64,000 nt of DNA, from NCBI RefSeq assembly GCF_038396675.1, contig NC_088934.1, forward strand, positions 39,328,501 to 39,392,500. The letters are read 5' to 3'. Source of the DNA: Hydra vulgaris (Eukaryota; Cnidaria; Hydrozoa; Anthoathecata; Hydridae). The translations under genes and the position numbers were made by a program. The first letter of the stretch is position 1. The number at the start of each line of letters is the position of its first letter. This document shows positions 14,001 through 25,641 of this stretch, piece by piece. The notes below the pieces were generated by a model that made no database searches, had not been told where the DNA came from, and was given only the letters and a program-made list of their open reading frames with translations.

Positions 14001-15185
14001 CGAAATCATTAACATCATTGGATAAAGTTCGCAACTCGTTTGTTCATAAGATGAAAATTACTTCACAACTAAATATGCCAATTTCTTCATCCTCTAACAT
14101 CGCTTCCGTAAAAGACAAACCACATTGCATGAACATTTTTCTATTGCAAGGTTGGGCATTACCAGTTCGAAGTTCTTTTAGATTTTCAAATCAGCAGAAA
14201 GAACTGTTGTATAAATACTTTATTCGTGGAGAAGAATCAGGTAATAAAATGAGCCCTGAGCAGGTTCACATGCAGCTGAGGAGAGAACTTCCGCCTGATC
14301 AATATGTAACTAGCCAACAGATAAGATCTTTATTTTCAAGGTAGGCATTGTTGCTATCAAAACTTTTGCAAATTAAATTATGTTTCTGACTGTTAAATAG
14401 TTCTTTTACAAATATGAAATTAAAATTTAGGTGAAAGTTATAATTTTGTGTGTTTGTTTACATATGTTTAAAAATATGTACAATTGATATTGTTATAGAT
14501 TTAGTAACCTGAAAAGAAAAGGTAAGCTGGTAGAACCGACAACAGAAAATAATGAAAATAGTCAGGTTAACGATAACAAAGAAGTTTATGGCGAAAATGA
14601 TGACTTTAATCTGGCAGGAGACAATGAAGATGATAATAAATATGAGGAAGACATCGCCAATCTTGCAAAAGAAATTTGTCTTGTATGGAAAGTGAATGAT
14701 TGGGTTGCTGTTGCATATGAAAAACAATGGAATATTGGATATATTGTGGAGGTAATATTATTCAAAGTATATATTAGTTTCAAGTTTTTATTTTGTTTTA
14801 CAAAACAGTGCTCTAAAATAAAAGGAATATAAATAAAATGTAAAAATAATTTCAGAATGACATTATATAAGACTTTACAAGTTTTATTGAATGTAAGCAA
14901 AATTAAACAAATCATAAACTCTTTATTATATTATTTTAAATGTTGCGCTAATACTTTTAGGTATCTATAACTGGGATCAGAGTTAATTGTATGATTAACG
15001 GGCAAGAGAAGAATACTTTTCGCTGGCCAGTTACTACCGAGGAGATAAATAACCAAACTGATAAAATTATCTGTTTAGTAAATGCTCCTTTTCTAATCAG
15101 TGGTTGTGGCGATTATTCATTATCCGAAGAAGACTATAATACAGTCATATCATTATTCTTAGAGAAACTTACTGCAGCAGAGTAG
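11086..15185 (+). CDS. Unclassified DDE-type transposase of the TTAA element, 4 exons, one internal stop
   Basis: Exons read 11086-11235, 11534-14340, 14499-14751 and 14961-15185 with GT/AG introns and compatible phases, totalling 1145 codons including the stop. Exon 1 and the start of exon 2 form a Cys/His-rich N-terminal domain (YENCCCFSKGNC, then ICAFHRYTFG and CFHPHH). A basic coiled linker follows. A DDE-like core has GMSLHVDIFFIK, KSDNAGCNQGN and EPCCGKDQCDRESA, each with a candidate catalytic acid. Next come a C2H2-like finger (CTEMNCTLSFESDAELEEHM then H), a helical domain with GWALPV, FSNQQKELLYKYF and FSRFS across the exon 2/3 junction, and a C-terminal Tudor/SH3-like domain (NDWVAVAYEKQWNIGYIVEV). 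The only lesion is an in-frame TAA at 12839-12841. I recall similar multi-domain proteins as abundant in cnidarians but cannot name the family. Confidence 0.8.
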
Positions 15186-15367
15186 AAATTATGTGTGATG
15201 TGGTGGATAATGTGTGTAAATGACTCTATTAATAAATGAAAAACTAATTTTTAAATGGAAAAACATTTAAATGTTTGATTTATGTTTTATTTAATTAACA
15301 ATATATTTATCTTGATGTTAGATTTTTGTTCAGTTTTTAATTCATGTTATATCATGCGTGTGACAAA

Positions 15368-16016
15368 ATCACACGAATTTTTTTTATTATTATGTTAGGA
15401 CATTTTTGTATTGACATTTGGATATGTTTACATTTTTACAAAACTAAGCGCCTCTGCCGTAATGGTTCATTTTGTAAGTATACTAAAACATTTTTTTTCA
15501 ATTTCAAGCCTTAATATATTAATAGGCCTTAGGTATCACATAACTTTCTTTGCATTTTTAGACTCAATACCTTTGATAATTTCAAATCCTAAAAGAAAAA
15601 TTGTGTGCAACACTTCGCCGCTAGAATTAACTCCGATTAAAAGTTGACAAAACTGATTGATTTTGTACTTTTGAACTATGATAATTAGCCAACCGCACAG
15701 TGTCACGCAACTTTTTTATATTTTTTGGAGAGAGCTTTTGGGTTATGTCTGATATTAACTACAAAAGCTATGTGCAACTTTTTGCCTTGCCAAAAAAATG
15801 GGTTCAAAGGTGGCAAAAACTAAATTTCTAAAAATTTTTAAAAAAATCTCAAAAATTTAAGCCCAGATTCCGAGTGAACGAAACATTTTTGAAAATTTTT
15901 TTTTTCCCCAACAGGTTTTCTCTATATTCTGATCAATATATAAAAAATTCAAGCAATTTGGAGGAGGTCACTTCCACAGTTTCAGGAATTTGCCTGATTC
16001 TTAGAAAAAACGGCTC
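15368..16016 (-). repeat. Right long terminal inverted repeat (649 bp) of the TTAA element
   Basis: Reverse complement of 9968-10607. Inner boundary at ATCACACGAATTT (15368), outer boundary at GGCTC followed by TTAA (16017-16020). Confidence 0.9.
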
Positions 16017-16269
16017 TTAATCACGACATAAAAAATAAGCTGTAACATAAGAGTTGTTTATATAAAAATGCTTTCAGTCTAAAAGTAAATATCATGAGTA
16101 AGATAAAATAAATATTTCCAAACAATTACTAGATAACTGTTATACAAGGTAACTTTTATTATATTGTGTATACCAATATGACTAAACTAGCCATATTGGT
16201 ACACTTAGCCACAATATAAATTACAAAATAAAAAATTTATTGGTATTCATTAAAATAAAAACATTTAAA

Positions 16270-18530
16270 AGTTTATCCACTTCTTAATTTTTCATTAACA
16301 AACAATGACAGATCACTGCCACCTCTTGACAACGGCAAATCGTCATTAATACCCATAACTATACGTTGTAAAAAATGTAAAACATGTCTGCACTCTGGCG
16401 CATATTCAATATCGATAACGAAGTATAGTTTCAGTAAACGGTCTACTGCACTCAACATGCCATTTCTAATAGTAATAACATAAAAAATAAAGGACTGAAT
16501 CAAGTTGCCTCGAGCCCCTAGCGTATTAACAAATGGATGCATGAAAGAGGTATGTCTATTTGCATCAATTATAGTCTCCATAGCTGTAGTGTCCTTTGTA
16601 AAAATAAAAATAATTAAGATACAATATAGAAGCGAAATTATTATTTATCTAGTTTATAGCACATACCATTTAGCTAGAAATATTAAACTTAAAAACAAAA
16701 AACTTACAGGAAAGATTTGAATAAAGTGAGCTGCAACTTCAGCTGTAGACGGTCGATCCTTATTTCTAGGAGGCACTTGAAGAATGTACGGAAGCAAGTG
16801 AAATACAAATTCCATATTTCGATCTTTGATTTTTAAAAACATTTAAAAATTCAAACAGTACATATTTCAGAATAAAGAAAATAGTTTTGAATAGTTAGTG
16901 AAAGTTATAAAATATAAAAACAGTAATTAAAAAAAAAACGATGTGACATACCACTTGAAGATATTAGTTGGCTGTCAAGCTCTAAAAGTAGTTGCTTAGC
17001 CATTGGATTTGCCTTTCTACGAGCCCAAGTAATAACATGAGGAGCCATATTCTCCCATTGCATAAGCAAATCTTGAGCATTTTCAAATGTTGCTGAAAAC
17101 TCTCTCTGAAACTAATATAATGATAATTAAGAGTCCTTAAATGTTTCTCAAACAAAAAATCAATTTTACTCTAGTAATACTCCAATAGCAGTAATCCAAG
17201 ACATTAGGATATATATTAGAAATGTAAAAAACAAAACTACTTACATCAAATCCTAAATCTTTAAATGGGGGAAATTTCCGAATAAACTAATGAAAAGGCG
17301 GTTTTGATGACATAATCCAGTTTCTTTGTGGTATTCTAGTTTTTTCAAGAATAAATTGTTTTCGATTATACTGAATGTCATCAAATGACAACTCACTTAT
17401 AATGTTTCGCTCTTCATTTGAAAAAGGAACTAAAAAAAATAGTTAAGCATCATTTGTTGTATATATAAGTATGACTTTAATAACAGTTTTATTAGGCTTA
17501 CCTGCAACATCAAAAGTTGTTGGGGAAATGGATTTTCGTTTTCGAGTAGCTTGGGCATGGACACCATCAAACTTCCTAATTATTTTCAGCTGCTCCTCGA
17601 TATGTCCATGAGGTGTTATTTTCTCTTTTTTTGCCATTCACTTCAACTTCCTTATAAGCGCAATAGTAATTTTCCTAAATATTTAAATAAGGATAATGCT
17701 GTTTAAACAGCAAAGAAACTAATTACATTTAGATAACAAAGTTAAATAATATACATATCCTAGAAGGCCACCAGAGTGCAGTTTAGGAAAAGCGTTGATG
17801 ATTGACATAGCAAAATTTGTTTTTGTTGCTCTTGATGGATACCTAAAGTAAATACATAATAAAATAATAATAATAATAACCATACTATCTAAAAAATGTT
17901 ATAGATTTAAGTTAAACAGATAGATTTCCTACCTGGTTACTTAGCATGATTCAACAAATCAACATTTATTTATTCTGTTCATTTTTTTATATAATCTTAT
18001 TATAAAAAAGTGTTTGAAAAAATTTACTATGCATAAAATATTCAGAAATAAAAGGATATTTAGAGCAAACTGTAAAATCACATGTAATGACTTACAAGTT
18101 TCCAACTTTATTGACCATAATGTTAACAAGAATATGAACCATTTCAAATCTGTACTTGAGTAACATTCCAGTTGTGTCATATTCAACAATGACAAGTTTA
18201 CCTGTCTGATGCTCATCAAGCAATTTACAAACATCCTGAAAAAGAAGAAATACTTTGAAAATATTTTCAGAAACTAAAATTAGTCCTTATAGTTTTAAAA
18301 AAAAAGTTAAAAATTAAAATAAAAAATTACAAATTTGATATTGTCTATTCGAAGTACTGGAGTATGAAGAACATTGCTTTACATGAATATGTTGAATCTG
18401 AAAAGGGATTGGAATTAGATATATAACTAGTCTGATTAAGTGAAACATGGTTATTTGCAATAGTGAAATCAGTTTGTGAATAATCTGTCTGCGCATAATC
18501 TGTGGATTGTTCCTAAAACATAACAAATAA
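16270..18530 (-). pseudogene. CACTA element second (accessory) protein, multi-exon, frameshifted
   Basis: Minus-strand blocks separated by apparent GT/AG introns. About 18530: Ser/Thr/Asn-rich EQSTDYAQTDYSQTDF. 18234-18090: DVCKLLDEHQTGKLVIVEYD, ending KVGN. 17842-17760: LYPSRATKTNFAMSIINAFP and GGLLGY. 17630-17520: GHIEEQLKIIRKFDGVHAQA. 17420-17260: SFDDIQYNRKQFILEKTRIP with a stop after KPPFH. About 17100-16970: WENMAPHVITWARRKANP. 16820-16700: HLLPYILQVPPRNKDRPSTA. 16581-16273: HPFVNTLGARGNLIQSFIFY and AVDRLLKLYFVIDIEYAPEC to the stop. This order resembles the non-transposase protein that accompanies animal EnSpm elements; its function is unknown to me. A frameshift near 17640 and an internal stop mark it as damaged. 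Confidence 0.6.
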
Positions 18531-18589
18531 TTCAATTTACTTAAACTTACATATTGCTATACTTTCAAAATTACTAAAAGTAGCTCTCT

Positions 18590-18592
<3 letters not shown>

Positions 18593-18670
<78 letters not shown>
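18593..18670. repeat. (TA)n microsatellite
   Basis: About 39 TA units directly abutting the left end of the short MITE at 18671. Confidence 0.97.
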
Positions 18671-18673
<3 letters not shown>

Positions 18674-18857
18674 CCCTCAGAATTAAGGTTGGCATGCTGA
18701 CCTAAACTAATAGGCTCCCAGGTCAGCCATTATTTATCGACCTTGTTTCTATCTTTTATGGTGAAACCTTTGTAAAAATATGTTTTTGCCTATTTAAAAC
18801 AGTTTAAGGTCTGCGTTTTATTTCCGACTAATTTTATTTTTCTAATTCTGAGGGTTG
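18671..18857. mobile_element. 187-bp hAT-like MITE
   Basis: Ends are CAGCCCTCAGAATTA and, in reverse complement, CAACCCTCAGAATTA: a 15-bp inverted repeat with one mismatch and the CA-start usual for hAT. There is no coding sequence. It sits between a (TA)n array and a (TATG)n array, so no target duplication can be read. Confidence 0.65.
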
Positions 18858-18933
18858 TATGTATGTATGTATGTATGTATGTATGTATGTATGTATGTAT
18901 GTATGTATGTATGTATGTATGTATGTATGTATG

Positions 18934-18963
<30 letters not shown>
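18858..18963. repeat. (TATG)n tetranucleotide microsatellite
   Basis: About 26 units of TATG starting immediately after the MITE end. The Met-Tyr-Val-Cys repeat frames on the plus strand are artefacts of it. Confidence 0.97.
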
Positions 18964-18964
<1 letters not shown>

Positions 18965-19029
18965 CTATATCTATAATAAACAGATTGTTTTTGCCAAAGA
19001 ACTTATCAGAAAATATTAAACTATGTATA

Positions 19030-21570
19030 ATAAATATTTACAATATGGCCAGATATTTCATGGGAAAGGTATAGGTCTTGACATAGTTGATGATTCAAAA
19101 TAATGTGCATGAACTGGCAATTTATTTTCAAACAACGCACTGCATTAAGAGGTTTGTAATCTATTATGTCACATGTTCTTATACATAGTTTTTGGTTATC
19201 TAGTAAACAACAGTAAGATAGATTACAATATTTGTGGACAACCCACTTTGTTGTGAAAAAATACACAACTTCACTATGAACAAAAATCTGGTCAATGTGA
19301 GCAAAACTTGGTTCACCATCACTATTAAAATCATAAAGAATTGTTTCACATGATCTGTATTGCTGGCCCAATATGGTAACACAATCAACAGCTAAAACTT
19401 CACTTTCTTTACCAATAAAGGGAATAATAAGATTTTTGTTCTCTAATTCTGAAACTAAAAACTCTTCACCATTTTTTACATCAGCAATGGTTTTTAGGGG
19501 ACCATGAATCATCCAAGCTAAGGCATGAGCAATTTGATGTCTCTTTGCAATTGAAAAAGAAATATTCTGAAAATTGCAAACAATATGAGCTAATCGTTTT
19601 GAAAAATTATGTTTGGCTTCATATCTTATAACAATCATGTGAAGAAGAGGTCCACTTCGTTTTATAATAGTTCCATAATGAATCATTCTGTGATGCTTAT
19701 AAAGAAGTTTTTTCTCAGGACAACATTCTTTCATCAATGAATGATGTTCCATTACTAGTTCCTCAATATATGTGATTTGTAAACAATTTAAATTTGGAGA
19801 TAAAATTACATCACATAAATTTTTATAAGATTTGGTAAAGTTTCCACTTTTGTGTATCTACTTTATCAATAACATCAGACAAAAATAAGTGGCAAATACA
19901 TAAACAGTATAAGCATCTGAGTAGAGCGTTGACCTAGTAAAGAGTCATTACTTTTCATGCGTGACTTATTAGTAGTACTAGGTTTTGAGCTGCAGACAAT
20001 ACCATAATCCATAAGCTTGATGCGCCTATTCAGTTTTGTAATGGACATACATTTGACATCATATAACACATGATAAAGAAACAATTTAACTTCACATGGA
20101 ATAACTCCTTCAAAAATATCATGCATTATGTCTGCAGAATCATTTGAAGCAGGATGATAATAAGGCAATTCAGTTAAACAACTAAACCGTTTAATTCCAC
20201 AATTCTTATTAGAAATTTCCTCACTTTGCATCTGGTGAACTTGAGAGTTGTATAAAATGTCGGTTCTTAGAGCTAATTTTTCTTCTTTAAAAACATGCTG
20301 GATGTCAACTTTTGATATCATACACATGTCACATGGAAATGAAACGATGCTGAAATTTTCCTTATATCCTAGTATAGAGTGCAGACCTAAATTGTCTCCA
20401 ACAATTTGAGTTAGCAAAGTTAGTTTTTTTGCCATCCATAAAAATATCAAATCCTTTGTCCTGAAGTTTTTGCAATTCATTTACAATCACTTATATCACT
20501 GGCTCTGCTGAATATTTCTTTATGTCTATTGCATGAGTTAATGCTAACATATGAATATTGTTTAAGGATGAGTTTGCTGCGTGAGGAAAGTTCTTTATCA
20601 CAGAATAAAAAGCAACAAGTTTATGAATGCCTGTTTTTGATCCAAGAGGATTTGTGGTCTCTACTTCATCGAAGTATATTTGAATAAACAAAGGGAAACT
20701 TTTAGGAAATTTAAATTTAGCATATGCCATTAACTTTTTACCATTTTCACCACAAAACCAATCTTCAACAAATTCAAAATTAGAAACTTGCTCCACTTTT
20801 AACATACTCATAGCTTTTGGCTGTAGCAACACAAGCTTTATTGTGCTTTCAATAGGTATGTAATAAACAAATCTTTTACTTTGACTTGTATTTGCTTTTT
20901 AGTCTTTCTGTCACGTTTTGTATCCCATCGTTCACCTATTGAATGTGGTACTGGTTCAATGTAAAGGGCTTTATTTTTCAAATATGATAATATTCGATGC
21001 TGTGAATCAATTCCACTAAAAGGTGTTTTCCATCTGTTAAACTCTTCTGTTAAGTTGTCTATTACATGCTCCTCACACCTACATGTTTCCAGTACTGAAA
21101 CTGTTTTACCTAGTAAATAACTAAGTATGTCTTCAATTAGGTTTTGTGAACAGTTCTTAACGAACTCTGAAGTACTTAAAGGAATAGAACTGGAAGACAT
21201 TAAAGCCATAATAAATTTTAATGCTGCTTGTGATATGCCATACTCATCAACAATAGGTGAGGCAACATCTTTAATATTTTTCTCGCATCCTTTGTCTATT
21301 TTAATTTTACTTTTACCTTCAGAATTAGGTATTACTGGATTTTCACAACTTATGTTAAATGTTCTATCAATATTAACTACAAAACCGGTATGATCTTTAT
21401 TTATGTTTTCTTAGCATATTATATGTAGTAAACAATCGTATACAACCACCGACATTACACTGAAGTTGACAAGGCTCAAATAAAAGATGAACATTTCTCA
21501 AGTGATTTATGTAACAAGCAACAGTTGAAAAATCTTTGGGGCAAAGGTAACAACACATTGACATCCTTAA
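19030..21570 (-). pseudogene. CACTA (EnSpm) transposase, decayed
   Basis: From the N-terminus at about 21570: a C2H2-type finger (CCYLCPKDFSTVACYINH then H), a linker, and at 21209-20838 WKTPFSGIDSQHRILSYLKN and EPVPHSIGERWD. The core at 20832-20491 has IYFDEVETTNPLGSKTGIHK and YSVIKNFPHAANSSLNN. After a homopolymer frameshift (T7 on the plus strand, 20424-20430) it continues as IVGDNLGLHSILGYKENFS, FPCDMCMISKVD and, near 20120, DSADIMHDIFEGVIPCEVKL. The C-terminal part (19752-19021) includes AVDCVTILGQQYRSCETILY, TKWVVHKYCNLSYCCL and KPLNAVRCLKIN. The NPLGS, GDNLG, CDMC and IMHDIFEG blocks in this order are what I know from animal CACTA transposases. Stops near 20490 and 19870 and the frameshift make it non-functional. 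Confidence 0.75.
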
Positions 21571-23091
21571 AAAAAGTAAAGAATAATATTAAGTTCACCT
21601 TTTGTGCTGCAATGAGAGACTGAAGCTTTATTGCTTGACCCATTTTTATTCCTATACAATGAAACAAAACAGAGTTCATTTGCAAAAATGCATCTCCGTC
21701 AATATATTCACCTTTAAATGTTAAGTTTACGAAAGATAACATTTTCAAAGTTATTTCAACTAGTTAAATTTATGTAGTAAATACTTACTCGACAATTTAG
21801 CTGTTGTTTCCATAGAAATTCCTTTTAAAATCAAATGATTAACTCTTGAGTGTTTAAATTTTTTAACATTACCGAGCACATTCTTTTAAAAAGCGAAAAA
21901 TTAAGATTAAAAGTTCAGGTTTTTACAGGTTCGTGCGTTTTGTCTAAAGTTGAGGATTAATTTATATCAACAGTAACTGTTGATCTAAGTTAATCCTGAA
22001 CTGTTAAGGCAAAAGGTATCATGAGAACGCAACGATCGAACTTTCAGTTGTTTCGCCTGAAGTTTCAGGCGTAAAAAATAGCCTGAACAGTTCATGCAAA
22101 TTTTACCGGAACTTTTTTAAGAGTGTGCACTCAGAAAACCTGGAATGTCATTAAAGAATTAATTGGTAAAAAAAAGTTATCACCTACTTGTCATCCAAAA
22201 ACAATAAACTTTAATGGCGTTGATATACTTAATGAATAAAAAATCACAGCAACATTTAATAAAGTTTTCGTTATCAAATTTAGCCTTAAAACTAAAACTT
22301 GGTAAATTTAGTGTCGAGTCATATTTAACTGCCAACAATACAATAATGAACAACAATAAACTGACTAAAAATGAGTTATTAATTGCTTTTCAAACGTTAA
22401 AACTAAACAAAGGATTAGGAGTTGATGAAATAAGCAGTAATGTTGTAATAAAATCTATGCATTATTTAATAACACCACTGTTGCACATTTTTATTCTTTC
22501 TTTAAAACAAGGAATATTTCCAGAAAGTTTTAAAACTGCAAGAGTTACAAATCGGGTGATCCTTCTAATGTCTCTAATTATAGACCTACTTCCATTCTTC
22601 CTCGCTTCTCTAAAATACTGGAACGAATAATGCATAATAGGGTCATTTCGGATAAAGCGAGCCATCGGATAAAGCGAGCCGGTCGCCTAAATATTGCAAT
22701 TTTACGAAATCAAATTATGCTTTCGATTTATAACAATTTATTTAATATTAGTTATTCATTTTAAAGTCTAATGAATATTTTAAAAACAGTTGCTAAGCAA
22801 TTATTTTCGAGGTGGTATAATTATAATCATTCGAGTAGTAACAAAACGTTTTTTCGCTTTAAGACCTTCTATTTTGTTTAGCCTCAATTAAGAAAAGTGA
22901 GTATTTCATATTTGACACTATTTATAGTAAATATGATTGTAATATTAGTAATATGAGAAACTATTTCAAAAAATACAGTGTTGATATGTATTTGAGCGAT
23001 GATAAAGTTTTTTAATCGAATTTTCAACCTGGCTCGGTTTTGCATAACTGTTAGATAAACCGAGCCAAGGGCATTCAGGTAAACCGAGCTA

Positions 23092-23865
23092 TTGGATTCT
23101 CAGCCCAATATGTTGTCAAATATTGAAAATTCTTGTTTGCCACTGCGATCGAGTATTGAACAGCCACCTGTACCTAATGCAGCTATGAATTTGCAGTTGA
23201 TTTCTGTGACCGAATCCGTTGACATAATTAATCTGAATGAAATGCAATTGCCAGATATTTCAAATAGTTCTAGTGCTAAACTTGTTGATACAGCTAATAA
23301 AGATAATATTAATGCATCTAATTCTAATACTCGCCTAGATAAGCAGCATGAGCAACATGTCAATACTGATATTGCTGGTAGTACTTGTTTACCTACCACT
23401 GATGAAAATGCAATTGTGTCAATTGAACAAGCAGACCTCGATGTGTCTTTCGAAAACTTGATGCCAGTGCCACACAGAGATCGACCACAAAGCAGTCGGC
23501 CACGTAAGAAACCGCCATCTTATGAATTGACATCAGAAGAAAATGTAGCATTTATTCAAGAAAGAACCAAACCAATAACAAAATAAGCAGCTAAAGAGAA
23601 AGAGACCAGCAAAGAAAAGAAACAGAAGAAAACTGTTAAACAGAAGGTTATAAAGAAAAAGAAAGAATCCAAAAAAGAAAAGAAACAAAAAGAAGAGGAC
23701 ATTTGCAAATATTGCGGGTTTGCATATGGTGAAGCAACTGATCCTCTCATTGATGATGAATGGATTGAGTGTGACGCGTGCCGTGATTGGTTACATGAGA
23801 GCTGTATCGAAATAACCGTGCGTGGACAACTATGTGCTGATTGTGTTCAAACAACAACTAAGTAA
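23092..23865 (+). pseudogene. C-terminal tail of a pogo-like transposase ending in a PHD-type zinc finger
   Basis: An open frame with a Ser/Asn-rich region, PRKKPPSYELTSEENVAFIQ, one in-frame TAA (23584-23586), a very Lys-rich stretch, and then a C4HC3 PHD-like finger: CKYC, WIECDAC, WLHESC and CADC. It stops at 23865. Tails of this kind (disordered, basic, CxxC...WxxCDxCxxWxHxxC...CxxC) follow the DDE domain in many animal pogo/Tigger transposases. The TA target fits, but the DNA-binding and catalytic parts are missing, so this is an inference from the tail alone. The element could only move with help from a full-length relative. Confidence 0.65.
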
Positions 23866-24148
23866 ATTAACTCTAGTTAAGACTTGATATTTTGCATTTT
23901 GTACTGCATCATTTATCTGCAGCTTTAGCAGTATTATTTTTATTAGACTAGTCGCTGACATTTTTATATTGCTTTTGTTCTTTTGCATTTTGCAATTTTT
24001 TGCATTGTATGCATTTGAGGTTAATGTTTACAAACTTTGAATACCAGTTTACTATATCGTAGGTAATAAAGTTAATATTAATATAGTAAATATTATTTGT
24101 AATAATACTTCCAATTTTGTAAATTTTTGTCTGAAATAAAAGCTAAAT

Positions 24149-24420
24149 GGCTCACTTTAGAATAATCATATAAGCTATTGGCTCGCTTTACCAATAATGG
24201 TGGCTCACTTTATAAATTTGTTAATATAAAGCGAGCCTTTCCTATGTATCATATATAGTTTACTTGGCTCACTTTATATTAGTGTGGCTCACTTTACATT
24301 ATATCATAGTTTAGGTATCTGTTATAGAGTTTTCTAGTACAAGAAGTATTAAGATATCTCACATAGTTATTAATACACACTGATTTTAGTTTTATTGGCT
24401 CGCTTTATCCGAAATGACCC
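24149..24420. repeat. Cluster of seven GGCTCRCTTTA subterminal motifs
   Basis: GGCTCACTTTA or GGCTCGCTTTA occurs at about 24149, 24180, 24202, 24266, 24286 and 24397, with one inverted copy near 24226-24236. The left end carries two direct copies of CGGATAAAGCGAGCC (22649-22663 and 22666-22680). The terminal copies are part of the inverted repeats. Likely transposase-binding sites. Confidence 0.75.
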
Positions 24421-25348
24421 TAGACTATTCTCTTTTCTAGAAACAAATAATATTTTATACAACAAACAATTTGGGTAAAAAAAGGTCATTCAACTGATCA
24501 TGCTATTCTTAAACTTGTTCATAATATTTTTCGAGCTTTTGATAAAAAAGAGTATAAATTAGGTATTTTTATAGACCTTAGCAAAGCCTTTGACAGAGTT
24601 GACCACCAAATTTTATTAAAAAAACTAGTAAATTACGGAGTTAAGAATGCAAATATAGTTTGGCTTAAAAATTACTTGTCTAATAGAAAGCAGTATGTTT
24701 CTTAAGATGTTTCTTATGAAAATAAGACAATCACTTGTGGAGTTCCTTAAGGATCCATTTTAGGACCGCTTTTCTTTTTAATATACATCAATGACTTAAG
24801 CAGAGCTTCGAATATTTTAGACTCTATTTTGTTTGCTGACGATACCAATTTATTTTATTCCCATAGTATTATAAAAACTCTATTTAAAACAGTCAACAAA
24901 GAATTGTTAAAAGTAACTGAATGGTTTAATACAAATAAATTGTCATTAAACTTAACCAAAACTAAGTATATTTTTTTTCATCGCCTTTATCAAAGAGACG
25001 AAATTCCTCTAAGGCTCCCAAATTTTAGCATTGGGAATCAATTTATAAAAAGAGAACACTCAATGAAGTTTCTAGGTGTTCTTCTTGACGAAAATGTCAC
25101 ATGGATAAACCGCTTAAAATTAATCGAAAATAAAATTTCTAAAAACATTGGCATACTTTATAAGGTAAAACCTTATCTAAATCAAATTTGCTTAAAGTAT
25201 ATCTACTTCTCTTTTATTCCTTGTTATCTCAAATATGCTAACATTGCTTGGTGCAACACCTATAAAAAAAAAAAACTAAACAAACTATTTAACAAACCAA
25301 AACATGCCGTAAGAATAATATCCAATGCAGACCGTCTCTCTCCTTCAT

Positions 25349-25381
25349 AGCCACTATTTATTAATCTAATAAATAGTGGCT
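25349..25381. repeat. 15-bp perfect inverted repeat, 3-nt loop
   Basis: AGCCACTATTTATTA at 25349-25363 is the reverse complement of 25367-25381. It coincides with the stop after RLSPS in the LINE reverse transcriptase. Confidence 0.85.
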
Positions 25382-25641
25382 GTGAAATTTTAAATGTTTA
25401 CCAAATAAATATATATCATCATTTAATTTTTATGTATAAAATCAATAACGATACGATGCCAAATATTTTTAAAACGCTATTTAAAAAAATACATCTCAAA
25501 TATCTTACTAGACATGCAAACAATAATTATATTCAAGCTAAAACTCACTTTGAAGCCACTAAGTTTTCTATCACAGCTATAGGCCCCCAACTATGGAGTA
25601 TAGTAATTAGAAATGACATCAAAACGCTTGCAAACATACTA

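Larger units (their letters stand above)
9968..16016 (+). mobile_element. TTAA-target DNA transposon with ~640-bp terminal inverted repeats, 6049 bp
   Basis: Terminal inverted repeats run 9968-10607 and 15368-16016 and are nearly identical in reverse complement. The outer ends read GAGTCATTTTTTGTAAGAAT and GAGCCGTTTTTTCTAAGAAT. Each end abuts TTAA (9964-9967 and 16017-16020), a TTAA target duplication of the kind made by piggyBac and Kolobok superfamilies. The element lies in the 5' part of the CACTA element. Between the arms is one four-exon transposase gene on the plus strand. The superfamily is not certain: TTAA argues for piggyBac/Kolobok, the protein does not look like piggyBac, and no THAP domain is visible. 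Confidence 0.85.
9577..22125 (-). mobile_element. CACTA (EnSpm) transposon, 12.5 kb including a nested 6-kb element
   Basis: The ends share a perfect 19-bp inverted repeat, CACTCTTAAAAAAGTTCCG, at 9577-9595 and, reversed, at 22107-22125. They are flanked by TG on both sides (9575-9576 and 22126-22127), a 2-bp duplication. The CACT start and short target duplication fit CACTA elements. Inside, on the minus strand, are a CACTA-type transposase (about 19030-21570) and a second protein (about 16270-18530). About 6.05 kb of the length is the TTAA-target element inserted at 9968. The right subterminal region (about 21900-22110) has repeated AGTTCAGG/CCTGAA motifs, as expected for transposase-binding sites. 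Confidence 0.85.
22640..24420 (+). mobile_element. TA-target (pogo/Tc1-type) DNA transposon, internally deleted, 1781 bp
   Basis: A perfect 25-bp inverted repeat, beginning GGGTCATTTCGGATAAAGCG, occupies 22640-22664 and 24396-24420, flanked by TA at 22638-22639 and 24421-24422. Removing it with one TA restores the LINE RT frame (IMHNRLFSF). It encodes only the C-terminal tail of a transposase, with no DDE catalytic core. Both ends carry extra copies of the terminal AAAGCGAGCC motif. Confidence 0.9.

Noticed and set aside
18859-19074. Met-Tyr-Val-Cys repeat protein
   Set aside because: Pure translation of the (TATG)n microsatellite.
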